The notes under the pieces were generated by a model. It saw only the letters and a list, made by a program, of their open reading frames with translations. It had not been told where the DNA came from and did not search any database. This document shows, piece after piece, positions 1-8,842 of a stretch of DNA of 64,000 bases. The position numbers were made by a program, and so were the translations under genes. Position 1 is the first letter of the stretch. The number at the start of each line of letters is the position of its first letter. Source of the stretch: Xiheimicrobium sp033763395 (lineage in GTDB: Bacteria; Myxococcota; Myxococcia; Myxococcales; Myxococcaceae); assembly GCA_033763395.1 (NCBI GenBank), contig JANRKQ010000225.1, forward strand, positions 10,558-74,557, written 5' to 3'.

Positions 1-2
1 GC

Positions 3-293
3 ACCGGCCGGACCTTCTCGGTGCCGGTGCGCGGCCCGCTCGCGGCCACCGATGGGCTCGTGCTGGAACGTTTCTGCCTCGCCGGGCGGGGACTCGCGGT
101 ACTGCCGGAGTTCATGGTGGCCCCCGCCGTCGCTCGCGGAGCGCTGGTGCCCGTCCTCGAAGCCTGGGAGCGGCCGCCCTTCGGCGTCTGGCTCATTCTC
201 CCCGGCGGACGCCGCGCCTCCCCGCGGGCGCGAGCGCTCGTCTCGTTCCTCGGGCGACGCTTGCCGTCGGCGTTGCCGGCGCTCGAGCGGTGA
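3..293 (+). CDS. LysR-family regulator, C-terminal fragment
   Basis: This is the 3' end of a gene that begins upstream of the window; the frame is open from base 3. The 96 visible residues match the end of a LysR substrate-binding domain: a stretch reading G-R-G-L-A-V-L-P with the small-hydrophobic pattern of the last alpha/beta unit, then V-W-L-I-L-P-G and a closing R-A-R-A-L-V-S-F-L helix. LysR proteins bind an inducer through this domain and control a nearby, often divergent, operon through an N-terminal helix-turn-helix not visible here. The target is unknown. The gene converges on the permease at 616. The family call is fairly safe; the ligand cannot be inferred. Confidence 0.75.
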   Translation, partial: TGRTFSVPVRGPLAATDGLVLERFCLAGRGLAVLPEFMVAPAVARGALVPVLEAWERPPFGVWLILPGGRRASPRARALVSFLGRRLPSALPALER

Positions 294-615
294 CCGCGAG
301 CCGGCTTCCCTCGCCGCGGAGGCGATGGACTGCCTTCACGGCGGAGGGCGCACACTGACCGCCGGGAGGCCGAGGCCGTGCAGCAGCTTCAAGGGGCCGC
401 GCTGGGCTGTCGTGTCCCTCGCGGTCCGGCCGAGTCGCCTCACCCATCGGCCCAACTCCCAGGACGAACGGTTTAAGTGGCCGGTGGGCTGCCGGCGCCC
501 CGTCGTCCTTCGACGAGGGGGGGCCGGCGACAGAAAGCGGCTCTTCGTCGAGGCCGCCCGAGGATGAACGACGGAGCGGCGCGGCCCCGATTCTTCCCAG
601 GGTGCTCCGGAGTGC
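294..615. other. Convergent intergenic region with GC-rich hairpin
   Basis: No convincing gene lies between the LysR stop and the permease stop. The region holds one clear inverted repeat at 491-528: outer arms GCCGGC/GCCGGC and inner arms CGTCG/CGACG with C-rich/G-rich tracts between, around a short loop. It has no T-run, so it is not a classical intrinsic terminator, but its place between converging genes suits a transcription end or RNA-stabilising stem. Open frames through the region have the composition of high-GC noise. Confidence 0.4.
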
Positions 616-2049
616 TCACGTCTGCAGGGCGGCGGGGCCTTTGAACTTCCGGCGCACGCCTCCGAACCAGGTAGCCACCAGCGCGGCGCCCACCAGCACC
701 ATCGCCGCGCCCACCACCCCGCTCGGCGGGAGCGACATGACGACGGCGCTCCCGGCGATCCACCCCAGAGCCACCACGTTGAACCACGGGCCGGCTCGCC
801 CCACCGAGAAGGGCCCTCGCCGGGGCCACCCACGCCGCCTCGCCCACAGCGCCACCGCGACCGGCACCCCGTAGCTGGCGTACAGCGCCACGGTGCTCAC
901 CGCCGTCACCGTGCTGAGCGCGTCGGCCGCCGCGCGCTCGCTCACCGCCCCGATGCCGATGGAGAGCAGCACCACGCCCAGCGCGCACACCACCGACACC
1001 CACGTCGCGATGTGGGGCGTCGAGAAGCGCGGCGACACGCGCGCCAGCAGTGACGAGGCAGGCAAGCCTCCGTCGCGCGCGAAGGCCCACAGCATGCGCG
1101 AGTTGCTCGTCACGCTCGCCAGCCCACAGAACCACATGGCCCCGACGCAGACCCACACCAGCGCGGTGCCGAGCGTGCCCAGGCTGGCCTCGAGGATGAA
1201 GAGGAACGCATTGGGGGCAGCCAGCGCCTCGGGAAGCGAGGGGATCGCCAGCGTCACCCCGAGAATCAGGATCCACCCTGCCACCGCGCTCGCCAGCACC
1301 GCGGTGAGGATGCCGCGCGGCGCGTTGCGGGCGGCGTCGAGCGTCTCTTCCGAGGCGTGGGCCGACGCGTCGTAGCCGGTGAAGGTCCACGCCGCCTGGA
1401 GCAGCGCCACCACGAAGCCCGGAGTCCACGCGCCGGGCGGTGGCGTGACACCCTCGAGCAGGAACGACAGCGGCTGCTTCGGCGCGAGCGCCAGCATGGC
1501 CCCCACCAGCACCACCACGCCGAGCACGTGGTACCAGGCCGACAGCACGTTGAGGCGCGCGACGACGCCGATGCCGACGTGGTTGAGCAGCGCGTGCGAG
1601 GCGAGCACCGCGACGAAGAGGGGCAGCACGTGCGCGGCGTCCGAAGGCCAGCCCAGCAGCGGCGCGAGGAACTCCGCCAGGCCGTAGTCGATACCCGCGG
1701 TGATGGCGAACTGCCCCACGGTGTTGAGCCACGCCGTCGCCCAGCCCGCGCCCGTGCCGCCGAGGATCGACGCCCAGTGGTACAGCGCCCCCGCCGTCGG
1801 GAACGCCGACGCGAGCTCGGCCAGAGAGACGGCGACGCACAGCGTGCCCGCCACCACCAGCGGCCAGCCCACCGTCATCACCAGCGGCCCGCCCCACTTG
1901 AGCCCGTGCGGGTACAGCGTCACCGCCCCGGTGAGGATCGAGATGACCGAGAACGACAGCGCGAAGTTCTGGAACGCGCTGACGTCACGTTTCAACTCCT
2001 GCCGGTACCCGAGCGCCTCGAGCTCGCCGGGCTGCGGGCCTTCAGACAT
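616..2049 (-). CDS. APC-superfamily amino acid permease
   Basis: A 477-residue polytopic membrane protein with about twelve hydrophobic segments, the usual size for APC transporters. The N-terminus (G-Y-R-Q-E-L-K-R-D-V-S, then F-A-L-S-F-S-V-I-S-I-L-T-G) is typical of the amino acid/choline transporter branch (GabP/Uga4-like), where the first broken helix contributes to substrate binding. It probably imports an amino acid or amine across the inner membrane by cation symport or exchange; the substrate cannot be told from sequence. Its ATG overlaps the 3' end of the upstream glycosylase gene by 8 bases, so the two are likely co-transcribed. The family is confident, the substrate is not. Confidence 0.88.
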   Translation of the reverse strand: MSEGPQPGELEALGYRQELKRDVSAFQNFALSFSVISILTGAVTLYPHGLKWGGPLVMTVGWPLVVAGTLCVAVSLAELASAFPTAGALYHWASILGGTGAGWATAWLNTVGQFAITAGIDYGLAEFLAPLLGWPSDAAHVLPLFVAVLASHALLNHVGIGVVARLNVLSAWYHVLGVVVLVGAMLALAPKQPLSFLLEGVTPPPGAWTPGFVVALLQAAWTFTGYDASAHASEETLDAARNAPRGILTAVLASAVAGWILILGVTLAIPSLPEALAAPNAFLFILEASLGTLGTALVWVCVGAMWFCGLASVTSNSRMLWAFARDGGLPASSLLARVSPRFSTPHIATWVSVVCALGVVLLSIGIGAVSERAAADALSTVTAVSTVALYASYGVPVAVALWARRRGWPRRGPFSVGRAGPWFNVVALGWIAGSAVVMSLPPSGVVGAAMVLVGAALVATWFGGVRRKFKGPAALQT

Positions 2050-2674
2050 CGAGCACCCGCCAGCAGTACCACGCCGCCACCGTGCGCCAGGGGCGCCAGC
2101 GCTCGGCCTCGAGCCGCAGCGCCTTCGGCGCGATCACCCCGTTCAGCTTCGCCAGCACCGAGAAGCCCTTGCGCACGCCGAGATCGTCGACCGGCATCAC
2201 GTCGAGCCGGCCCAGCCGGAACATGAGCATCATCTCGACCGTCCACCGCCCCACGCCCCGCACTGCGGTGAGCCGCTCGATGATGGCCTCGTCGTCGAGC
2301 CGGTGGAGCTCCCGCGCCGTCGGCACCGTTCCGTCGAGCGTCTTCGCGGCCAGATCCTTCAGCGCCAGCGCCTTGTTGCCCGACAGCCCGCACGCGCGCA
2401 GCACCGGGAGGCGGGCCTGCTGCACGTGCTCTGGCGTCGGAAACGCTCCGCTGGCGAGCCGCTCCTTGACCCGCCCGAGGATCGTCTGCGCGGCCTTCCC
2501 CGAGAGCTGCTGGTGGGTGATCGACGTCAGCAGCGCCTCGAAGGGCCGAAACTGCTTCGCGCGCTCCAGGCGGCACGGCCCGGCCCGGCGAACGATGAGC
2601 GCGAAGCGGCGATCGGCCTTCACCAGCGCCGCTTCAGCCGCTCGCAGCTCGGCCACGAACCCATCAGGCGTCAT
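2042..2674 (-). CDS. DNA-3-methyladenine glycosylase (AlkA-like, HhH-GPD)
   Basis: A 210-residue base-excision repair glycosylase. The HhH-GPD core is visible: S-I-T-H-Q-Q-L-S-G-K-A-A at the first helices, the helix-hairpin-helix segment L-T-A-V-R-G-V-G-R-W-T-V-E-M, and the downstream D-D-L-G-V-R-K-G containing the catalytic aspartate expected in AlkA proteins. It would remove alkylated purines. It lacks the long N-terminal domain of E. coli AlkA, as many compact bacterial versions do. The ATG at 2674 is chosen over an upstream in-frame TTG (2725) because homology-like sequence begins only after it. It overlaps the permease start and is divergent from the response regulator at 2788. Confidence 0.9.
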   Translation of the reverse strand: MTPDGFVAELRAAEAALVKADRRFALIVRRAGPCRLERAKQFRPFEALLTSITHQQLSGKAAQTILGRVKERLASGAFPTPEHVQQARLPVLRACGLSGNKALALKDLAAKTLDGTVPTARELHRLDDEAIIERLTAVRGVGRWTVEMMLMFRLGRLDVMPVDDLGVRKGFSVLAKLNGVIAPKALRLEAERWRPWRTVAAWYCWRVLDV

Positions 2675-2787
2675 GGGCGCGGCACTGTAGCGCCTGAAAG
2701 GCGGGCCAAGTTGTTGAATTCTCAAGGCTCTCGACTGCTGTTTCCCACGAACCGGGCCGCGGTTCAGGGTAGAGTCCGCCGCTGCTC

Positions 2788-3192
2788 ATGGTCGCCCTCG
2801 CCGCTGACTCCGTGCCTGGTCGCATCCTCGTCATCGACGACGACCGGTCCGCGCGCATGCTCCTCGAGCGGGTGCTGACCCGCGCCGGGCACTCCGTCGC
2901 CCTGGTGGACACCGCCGAAGAGGGGCTCGAGAAGCTGAAAGCCGAGCCGTTCGATCTGCTCGTCACCGACAAGAACCTGCCAGGCATCGACGGGCTCGAG
3001 GTGCTCAAGCAGGCGCGCACCGTGCGGCCCCGCCTGCGGGCGCTCCTCATCACCGGGTTTCCCACGCCTGAGACGAAGAGCGCGGCCGACGAGCTCGGCG
3101 TGCACGCCTACGTCACCAAGCCCTTCGGCGTGCATGACATCCTCGACATCTGCGAGGCCGCGATTCGAGCCTCGCGCGAGGTTCCGGCGTGA
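2788..3192 (+). CDS. Single-domain response regulator (CheY-like)
   Basis: A 134-residue stand-alone receiver domain. The acidic cluster I-D-D-D (residues 16-19), phosphoacceptor Asp61 in V-T-D-K-N-L-P-G, the Thr/Gly at the end of beta-4 and the conserved K111-P pair are all present, so it should accept phosphate. It has no output domain and so works through protein contact or as a phosphorelay link. It is the first gene of an operon in which the next start overlaps its stop (GTGA) and whose last gene is a hybrid-free histidine kinase at 6960, the likely phosphodonor. Confidence 0.92.
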   Translation: MVALAADSVPGRILVIDDDRSARMLLERVLTRAGHSVALVDTAEEGLEKLKAEPFDLLVTDKNLPGIDGLEVLKQARTVRPRLRALLITGFPTPETKSAADELGVHAYVTKPFGVHDILDICEAAIRASREVPA

Positions 3193-3638
3193 GCCGGGTG
3201 ACGGTGCTGGTCGTCGATGACGAGGCCGAGGTGTGCGAGCTCGTCGCCCGAACCCTCACGCGGGCCGGCCACGAGGTGCTGACGGCGACGACCGGCGAGG
3301 CCGGCCTCACGATGCTCGACGCGGGGCCCATCGACTGCCTGGTGGTCGACAAGCACCTGCCCGGCATGCACGGCGGCGAGGTGATGGCCGAGGCGCGGCG
3401 CCGGTTGCCCCACCTCGCCGTGGTGCTCATCTCGGGCCACCCCGAGCCGCTCTCGTTCGACGACGCGCGCCCCGACGTCACGCTGTCGAAGCCCTTCAAG
3501 TCCCTCACCGCCATCGAGGAGGCCGTGGCGCAGGCGCTGGCGGCGTCACGGGCGGCGGTGCCCGTCGTCGAGACGTTGAAGGAGCGCCTGACCCAGGTGG
3601 TCGCCGAGATCGCCCCCCTGCGGCGCAAGCGGGAGTGA
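3189..3638 (+). CDS. Response regulator with short C-terminal extension
   Basis: A 149-residue receiver starting with GTG in a GTGA overlap with the previous gene. The residues needed for phosphorylation are visible: Asp10-Asp11, phosphoacceptor Asp54 in V-V-D-K-H-L-P-G, and Lys101-Pro. After the receiver come about 40 residues rich in Ala/Val with a K-E-R-L-T-Q-V-V-A-E-I segment that could form a short helix or coiled coil, with no recognisable DNA-binding domain. It is a paralogue-like neighbour of the preceding receiver (both have D-K-x-L-P-G after the acceptor), suggesting tandem duplication. The partner is probably the kinase at 6960. Confidence 0.9.
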   Translation: MSRVTVLVVDDEAEVCELVARTLTRAGHEVLTATTGEAGLTMLDAGPIDCLVVDKHLPGMHGGEVMAEARRRLPHLAVVLISGHPEPLSFDDARPDVTLSKPFKSLTAIEEAVAQALAASRAAVPVVETLKERLTQVVAEIAPLRRKRE

Positions 3639-4867
3639 ACGTTCCAGCGCGCATGACGGCCACGCGATCGATCCGCGACATGGTGGTGGCTGGGCTCGGC
3701 GCCGTGATCGCGGTGGTGTGCTTGAGCGCGGCGCTGCGGCCCGGTGGTGGGCGCTCCGACGTCGCCGGCCGCGAGGCGGTGGCGCGAATCACCCTGGCCA
3801 TCGGGACGCTGCAGGTTCGGCCGGCCGAGACGCTCGGGTGGCAGACGGCCCAGCGCGGCGAGGCGGTGCACGAGTCAGACGCCGTCTACGTGCCCCCGGG
3901 CGGAGAGGCGCGCGTCACCTTCATCGACGGCACCGTGCTCGAGCTCGACGAGCGCAGCCTGGTCGTCATCGAGCCCCGGCGGCCCGAGGGGCGCGCCGTC
4001 ACGCTGCGGCAGGGCTCGGTCGCCGGGCTGACGGGCTCGGTGCCGCTGACGCTCGAGACGAAGAACGGCCGGGCCACCCTGCCGGCCGGCGCCGAGGCGC
4101 GCGTCGACGTCACCACGGGCGCCCTCGACGTCTCGGTGAAGAAGGGGAAGGCCACCGTCGCCGCGAAGGGCCAGACGTCAGACGTGGCCGCCGGAGCCCG
4201 CGTCAACGTGATGGACGAGCTGGTGCTGCTGCCGGGCTGGCCGGTGACGCTCATCGCCCCCGAGGCGCAGCACCGGGTGCTCTTCCGCGGCCCGCCGCCG
4301 CCGGTCACCCTCGAGTGGAAAGACGCGCCGAAGGGCGCCCGGCTGCAGGTCGCGAAAGACCGCCTCTTCGCCTTCCTCTCGAAGGAGGTCGCGGGCGAGG
4401 GCGGTGTCTTCGTCCTCACCGCGCCCACGCCTGGCGTCACCTGGTGGCGCCTCGTCGATGGTTCGGGCACCGCGCTCTCCGAGGCCCGCCGCTTCTCCCT
4501 CGTCGAAGATCTCGCGCCCGCGTCCCGGCTCCCCCGGCCCGGCGAGGTGGTGCTGGCCCCGCCGGGCACCTCGCTCGAGTTCGCGTGGACCCCGCTGCCC
4601 GGCGTCTCGCGCTACCGCCTCGAGGTGTCCGCCAGCCAGAGCTTCGAGCCGCTGGCCCTCGACGAGACGGTCGCGGGCTCCCAGGTGAAGCTGAAGGCGG
4701 CGCTCCCCGAGGGCATCTGGTTCTGGCGTGTGCGCGCTGCCGACGACGCGATGGGCGAGACGCTGCCGAGCGAGACGGCGCGGTTCCGCGTCATCCACAA
4801 GGGCATTCCCGAGGCCCCCGTTCTGCTCAACCCCGAGATCGAGGTGACGCCTGAGCGCACGCCGTGA
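3635..4867 (+). CDS. FecR-domain membrane-anchored protein
   Basis: A 410-residue protein starting at GTG 3635 (GTGA overlap); an ATG at 3653 is also possible. A single hydrophobic segment near residues 18-33 anchors or exports it. The next ~110 residues match a FecR domain: G-T-L-Q-V, then W-Q-T-A-Q-R-G-E-A-V, and G-G-E-A-R-V-T-F-I-D-G-T-V-L-E-L. The C-terminal half carries two Fn3-like beta modules, each with the E-F-A-W-T-P or L-E-W-K start and a W-F-W-R-V or W-W-R-L strand, the same pattern as in the next gene. FecR domains elsewhere sense or pass periplasmic signals. No sigma factor is adjacent; the partners here are receivers and a kinase. Confidence 0.82.
   Translation: MNVPARMTATRSIRDMVVAGLGAVIAVVCLSAALRPGGGRSDVAGREAVARITLAIGTLQVRPAETLGWQTAQRGEAVHESDAVYVPPGGEARVTFIDGTVLELDERSLVVIEPRRPEGRAVTLRQGSVAGLTGSVPLTLETKNGRATLPAGAEARVDVTTGALDVSVKKGKATVAAKGQTSDVAAGARVNVMDELVLLPGWPVTLIAPEAQHRVLFRGPPPPVTLEWKDAPKGARLQVAKDRLFAFLSKEVAGEGGVFVLTAPTPGVTWWRLVDGSGTALSEARRFSLVEDLAPASRLPRPGEVVLAPPGTSLEFAWTPLPGVSRYRLEVSASQSFEPLALDETVAGSQVKLKAALPEGIWFWRVRAADDAMGETLPSETARFRVIHKGIPEAPVLLNPEIEVTPERTP
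4841..4847 (+). promoter_or_regulatory. Shine-Dalgarno favouring a CTG start at 4851
   Basis: GAGGTGA, a near-perfect complement to the 16S 3' end, lies three bases before CTG 4851, inside the end of the FecR gene. It is the only ribosome-binding match that would give the next protein a complete signal peptide; the next usual start codon (TTG 4890) lies inside the signal sequence. Confidence 0.5.
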
Positions 4868-6956
4868 CCTCGCGCTCCTCCTGGCGCTGTTGGTGGCGCC
4901 GCTCGCGCTCGCCCAGAGCGCCCGCATCGTGCTGCGGTGGAACGACGTTCCGGGCGCGAAGGGCTACGAGCTGCAGATCGCCAGGGACGCCGCGTTCGTC
5001 GAGGTGGTGCTGCAGACGCGCGTCCCCACGCCCGCGTACAAGTGGGAGCAGCTCCCCTCGGTGACGCACTGGTGGCGCGTGCGCAGCTTCGACGGCGAAG
5101 GCCGGCCCAGCGAGTGGAGCCAGCCGCGCACGGTGGCCCTCGACTCCACCGTGCCGGTGCCGCGCGCGCCGGCGGACGAAGCGCTCTTGCCGTGCGGCCA
5201 GCCCGTCGAGCTCACCTTCGAGCCGTCACCGCTGGTGAAGGAGTTCACCGTCGAGCTGTCCCAGTCGAAGGACTTCACGCCCGCCCGCACCATCACCGGC
5301 AAGGGACCCGGCATCGGGCTCGGCGTGGTGGCGCCCGGCACCTGGTTCTGGCGGGCGAAGGCCCTCGACGTCCGCGGCCGAACGGGCGAAGCCTCAGGCG
5401 TTCGCCGCTTCTCGATTCGGCCAGGCACCCCGAAGCCGAAGGCGGCCACCGACGTGGTGCTGGGCGCCCCCGCGGTGACGTTGTCGTGGAACGACGTCGC
5501 CTGCGCGACGAGCTTCATCGTCGAGGCCGCCAACGACACGAAGGAGAAGGTGTCGCTCACCGCCCAGGGCCCCACGCTCGCCTTCAAGCCGAACGCGGCG
5601 GGCGAGTACCGCTGGCGGGTGGCCGCCGTCGACGAGCGCGGCCTGGCGGGCGACTGGAGCGCCGAGTCGGTGTTCCGCGTGCGCCTCGGCACGCCGATTC
5701 CGAAGGGCGAGTCGTCGACGCCGCTCAAGCTCGATCTCGCGTGGAGCCCGGTGGTGGGCGCATCGGGCTACCGCGTCGAGATCGCCGCCGCGAAGGACTT
5801 CAAGCAGGTCGTCTCGTCGGGCGTAGTGCAGGGCCCGACGTTCCGCGCCACCGACGTGGCCCCCGGCACCGTGTGGTGGCGCGTCTCGGCGAAGGACGAC
5901 AAAGGCCACACCTCGGCCTTCAGCGAGCCCCGGCCCGTCGAGGTGGTGGCGCCCGAGCCGCTCGCCTCGATCGAGTGGCTCTCGCCCGGTCAAGACGTGG
6001 TGCTCGCGCCCGCCGAAGGCCTCGAGGTGGCGTGGAAGAGCGTCGACAAGGCGCTGTTCTACGAGCTCGAGCTCGACGGCCAGGTGACGCAGGTGCTGGC
6101 CACCACCAAAGTGCTCACCGGCCTCGAGCTGGGCAACCACGTGCTGCGCGTGCGGGCGAAGGGCAACGGCAGCCGCGTCTCGGCGTGGAGCGAGGTGCGA
6201 GAGCTCTTCGTCGGCGTCCCGCCGGTGGCCAGCGCCGAGGTGCGGGTGGTGGGCGACGAGGTGCGGGTGACGCTCAAAGACGCGAAGGGCCGGCGGGTCG
6301 ACGACGTCACGCCCACCTTCTCCGTGGCCCGCGGCGCCATCGAGCCGCCAGTGGCGCGTGACGGGGTCTTCGTCGCGAAGTGGGCGGCGCCGGGCGATGG
6401 CGAAGACAGGCTCCGCATCCAGGAGCGCGAGTTCTCGGCCGAGGTCGACCTCGAGCGCCCGCTGCCCGTGGCGGTGTCGCTCGCCGCGCGCGTCGGAGGC
6501 CTCTTCAACTTCACCTCGGTGGCGTCGCCCACCGCCACCGTCGGCCTCACCGTTCGGCTCCCCGTCTTCCAGCGCCGCCTCGGCGTCGAGCTGCGGGGCG
6601 GGGTGTACGCCGCGTCACGGGCGGTCGAGCTCCAGGGGGCCACCGTGGCGGCTTCGGCGTGGCTGCTCCCGGTGAGCCTGCTGCTCGGCTGGCATCAGCC
6701 GCTGGGCGCCTGGTCGCTGCGGGGCGGCGTCGGGCCGGCGTTCCAGGTGGTGCTGGTGTCGGTCGGCGAGGCCCGGGAGGCGCGCGTGGTGGGCGATCTC
6801 GAGCTGGCCGTCGGCGTCGGGCGCGAGCTGGGCCCCGGCCGCCTGGAGCTCGAGGTGTCGGGCCTGCTCGGGCGCTTCGACGGCACGCTCGCCCGCCTCA
6901 ACGCCTCGGGCCTCGGGCTCAAGGTGGGGTACTCGTTCGACCTCGGAGGTCGCTGA
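4851..6956 (+). CDS. Secreted Fn3-repeat protein with C-terminal beta-barrel
   Basis: From CTG 4851 the product is 701 residues and opens with a full signal peptide (R-R, a Leu/Ala core and A-L-A before Q-S). From TTG 4890, the first standard start, it would be 688 residues with a truncated signal. At least six Fn3-like modules follow, each with a W-N-D-V or W-S-P-V start, Y-x-L/V-E/Q-I-A and a W-W-R-V or W-F-W-R strand. The last ~190 residues alternate hydrophobic and polar residues with many Gly, as in an outer-membrane barrel, and end in Y-S-F-D-L-G-G-R. It is likely an envelope sensor or scaffold paired with the FecR protein upstream and the kinase downstream. Confidence 0.8.
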   Translation: MSARRDLALLLALLVAPLALAQSARIVLRWNDVPGAKGYELQIARDAAFVEVVLQTRVPTPAYKWEQLPSVTHWWRVRSFDGEGRPSEWSQPRTVALDSTVPVPRAPADEALLPCGQPVELTFEPSPLVKEFTVELSQSKDFTPARTITGKGPGIGLGVVAPGTWFWRAKALDVRGRTGEASGVRRFSIRPGTPKPKAATDVVLGAPAVTLSWNDVACATSFIVEAANDTKEKVSLTAQGPTLAFKPNAAGEYRWRVAAVDERGLAGDWSAESVFRVRLGTPIPKGESSTPLKLDLAWSPVVGASGYRVEIAAAKDFKQVVSSGVVQGPTFRATDVAPGTVWWRVSAKDDKGHTSAFSEPRPVEVVAPEPLASIEWLSPGQDVVLAPAEGLEVAWKSVDKALFYELELDGQVTQVLATTKVLTGLELGNHVLRVRAKGNGSRVSAWSEVRELFVGVPPVASAEVRVVGDEVRVTLKDAKGRRVDDVTPTFSVARGAIEPPVARDGVFVAKWAAPGDGEDRLRIQEREFSAEVDLERPLPVAVSLAARVGGLFNFTSVASPTATVGLTVRLPVFQRRLGVELRGGVYAASRAVELQGATVAASAWLLPVSLLLGWHQPLGAWSLRGGVGPAFQVVLVSVGEAREARVVGDLELAVGVGRELGPGRLELEVSGLLGRFDGTLARLNASGLGLKVGYSFDLGGR

Positions 6957-6959
6957 CTC

Positions 6960-8729
6960 ATGCCCTTGTCCATTCGCGCGCAGGTGGTGCTGCTGGTGAG
7001 CCTGCTGTTGCTCGCGGCCATGGCCGTGTACCTGACGCTCGCCACGCGCATCGTCACCCGCGACAAAGAGGCCACCGTCTACGACGTCAACGCGCTGGTG
7101 GCCCGCACCGTGGCCGACCAGGTCGAGACGACGGTCGACGGCTTCAGCGACAAGCTGAAGTACTTCGGGCAGGAGTACGCCACCACCCCAGGCGACGCCG
7201 AGCGCCGCGCGAAGTCGCTCTTCTCGGCCGACGACGAGGTGCTCTCGCTCGAGGTGTCGCGTGCCACCGACGACGGCTTCGAGCGCGCCTTCCTCTTCAT
7301 CGACCAGGAGCGCCTGGCCACGCTGAACATCGAGCGCGACGACATCCTCCTCGCGCGCAAGCAGACGCCGGTGCCCTTCGACGTGGTGCGCCGCGCGGGG
7401 GTGCTGTTGCAGAACGCGAGCCTGCCGCCCGATCTCGCGCTGCTGCGCCTGTCGGTCGTCACGAGTGACGGGCGCGCCATCGTCACCGCCGGTCTCCGGC
7501 CGGAGCGGCTCCTGCGCACCGTGGCGACGGGCAGCGTGACGAAGGTGTTCCTCGTCGATGGGCTGGGGCGCGTGCTGGCCCACCGCGACGGCGCGCGGGT
7601 GCTCTCGAAGGACGACCTGTCGGCCCTCGCCCCGGTGAAGTCGGCGCTGGCTGGCAAGGCCGAGCGCGGCGCCGAGCAGTACGAGGTCGACGGCGAACAA
7701 CGGCTGGCGAGCTACGCGCGCGTGGGAAACGGCCTGGCGGCGGTGGTGGCCGAGGTGCCGGTGGCCGAGGTCTTCGGCGCGACCCGCGAGCTGTCGTCAC
7801 GCTCGTTGCTCTTCGCCGGTGGCATCGTCGCGCTCGCCCTGGTGCTGGCCGTCTTCCTCTCGCGTGCGCTCACCGCGCCGCTGCGCCGCCTCGCCGACAC
7901 CATGGCCGTCATCTCGAAGGGCGAGTACGGCGTGACGGTGGCCGTCGAGGGAGCGCCCGAGATCCGCTCGGTGGGCACGGCGCTCAACGAGATGTCGAAG
8001 GAGCTCATCCGCCGCTCGGACGACCTGCAGCGCGCCCACAACAACCTGGTGCAGTCCGAGAAGCTGTCGGCGGTGGGTGAGCTGGCCGCGTCGGTGGCGC
8101 ACGAGGTGAAGAACCCCATGGTGGGCATCCTCGGCTTCGCGCAGCTGGGCAAGGAGTCGGAGTCGATGGACGAGGCGAAGGAGTACTTCGGCCTCATCGA
8201 GTCGGACACGCAGCGCGCGAACAAGATCCTCCAGAACCTGCTCGAGTTCGCCCGGCCCCCCGAGATGGAGATGGAGCCGCTCGCCCCCAACGACGTGGTG
8301 CAGGGGGCGCTGTCGCTGTGTCGGCACCAGCTGCAGATGCAGGGCGTGAAGGTCGAGACCGCGCTCGGCGAGGGCCTGGGCGGCATCATGGGCAACAACA
8401 ACCAGCTCCGGCAGGTGCTGCTCAACCTCATGATGAACGCCGGTCAGGCGATGGCCGAGTCGCCCCTGAAGCGGGTGACGGTGGCGACTGTGGCCGACGG
8501 CGACTTCGTGAAGGTGCTGGTGAAGGACTCGGGGCCCGGCATTCCGCCCGAGGTGATGCAGAACCTCTTCAAGCCCTTCTTCACCACCAAGCGGCGCGGG
8601 CTCGGCACCGGCCTGGGCCTGTCGGTGTCCCGCAGCATCATCGAGGCGCACAAGGGCACGCTCACCGCGGAGTCGGTGGCGGGGCAGGGCGCGACGTTCA
8701 TCCTCCGGCTGCCGGTGCGGAAGGCCTGA
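6960..8729 (+). CDS. Membrane sensor histidine kinase (HAMP, HisKA, HATPase)
   Basis: A 589-residue kinase. A first transmembrane helix (about residues 9-27) and a second (about 284-301) bracket a ~250-residue periplasmic sensor with no clear family. A HAMP linker (about 302-355) leads to HisKA with phosphorylated His381 in S-V-A-H-E-V-K-N-P. The ATP-binding domain shows the N box (L-R-Q-V-L-L-N-L-M-M-N-A), G1 box D-S-G-P-G-I-P and G2 box G-T-G-L-G-L-S. It starts three bases after the barrel gene stop. It is the evident kinase for the two receivers at 2788 and 3189, so the operon probably links an envelope signal to stand-alone receivers. Confidence 0.93.
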   Translation: MPLSIRAQVVLLVSLLLLAAMAVYLTLATRIVTRDKEATVYDVNALVARTVADQVETTVDGFSDKLKYFGQEYATTPGDAERRAKSLFSADDEVLSLEVSRATDDGFERAFLFIDQERLATLNIERDDILLARKQTPVPFDVVRRAGVLLQNASLPPDLALLRLSVVTSDGRAIVTAGLRPERLLRTVATGSVTKVFLVDGLGRVLAHRDGARVLSKDDLSALAPVKSALAGKAERGAEQYEVDGEQRLASYARVGNGLAAVVAEVPVAEVFGATRELSSRSLLFAGGIVALALVLAVFLSRALTAPLRRLADTMAVISKGEYGVTVAVEGAPEIRSVGTALNEMSKELIRRSDDLQRAHNNLVQSEKLSAVGELAASVAHEVKNPMVGILGFAQLGKESESMDEAKEYFGLIESDTQRANKILQNLLEFARPPEMEMEPLAPNDVVQGALSLCRHQLQMQGVKVETALGEGLGGIMGNNNQLRQVLLNLMMNAGQAMAESPLKRVTVATVADGDFVKVLVKDSGPGIPPEVMQNLFKPFFTTKRRGLGTGLGLSVSRSIIEAHKGTLTAESVAGQGATFILRLPVRKA

Positions 8730-8842
8730 ACCCCTCCGTCGCGCCCCAATCGTCGCTCCCGGCTCGATGGGGGACGGGTGGCGGGCACGCTCGTCGAGCG
8801 ATGGCCGCGGGGGCACGCTGCGCGCAGGTGTGAGGCCGAGCG

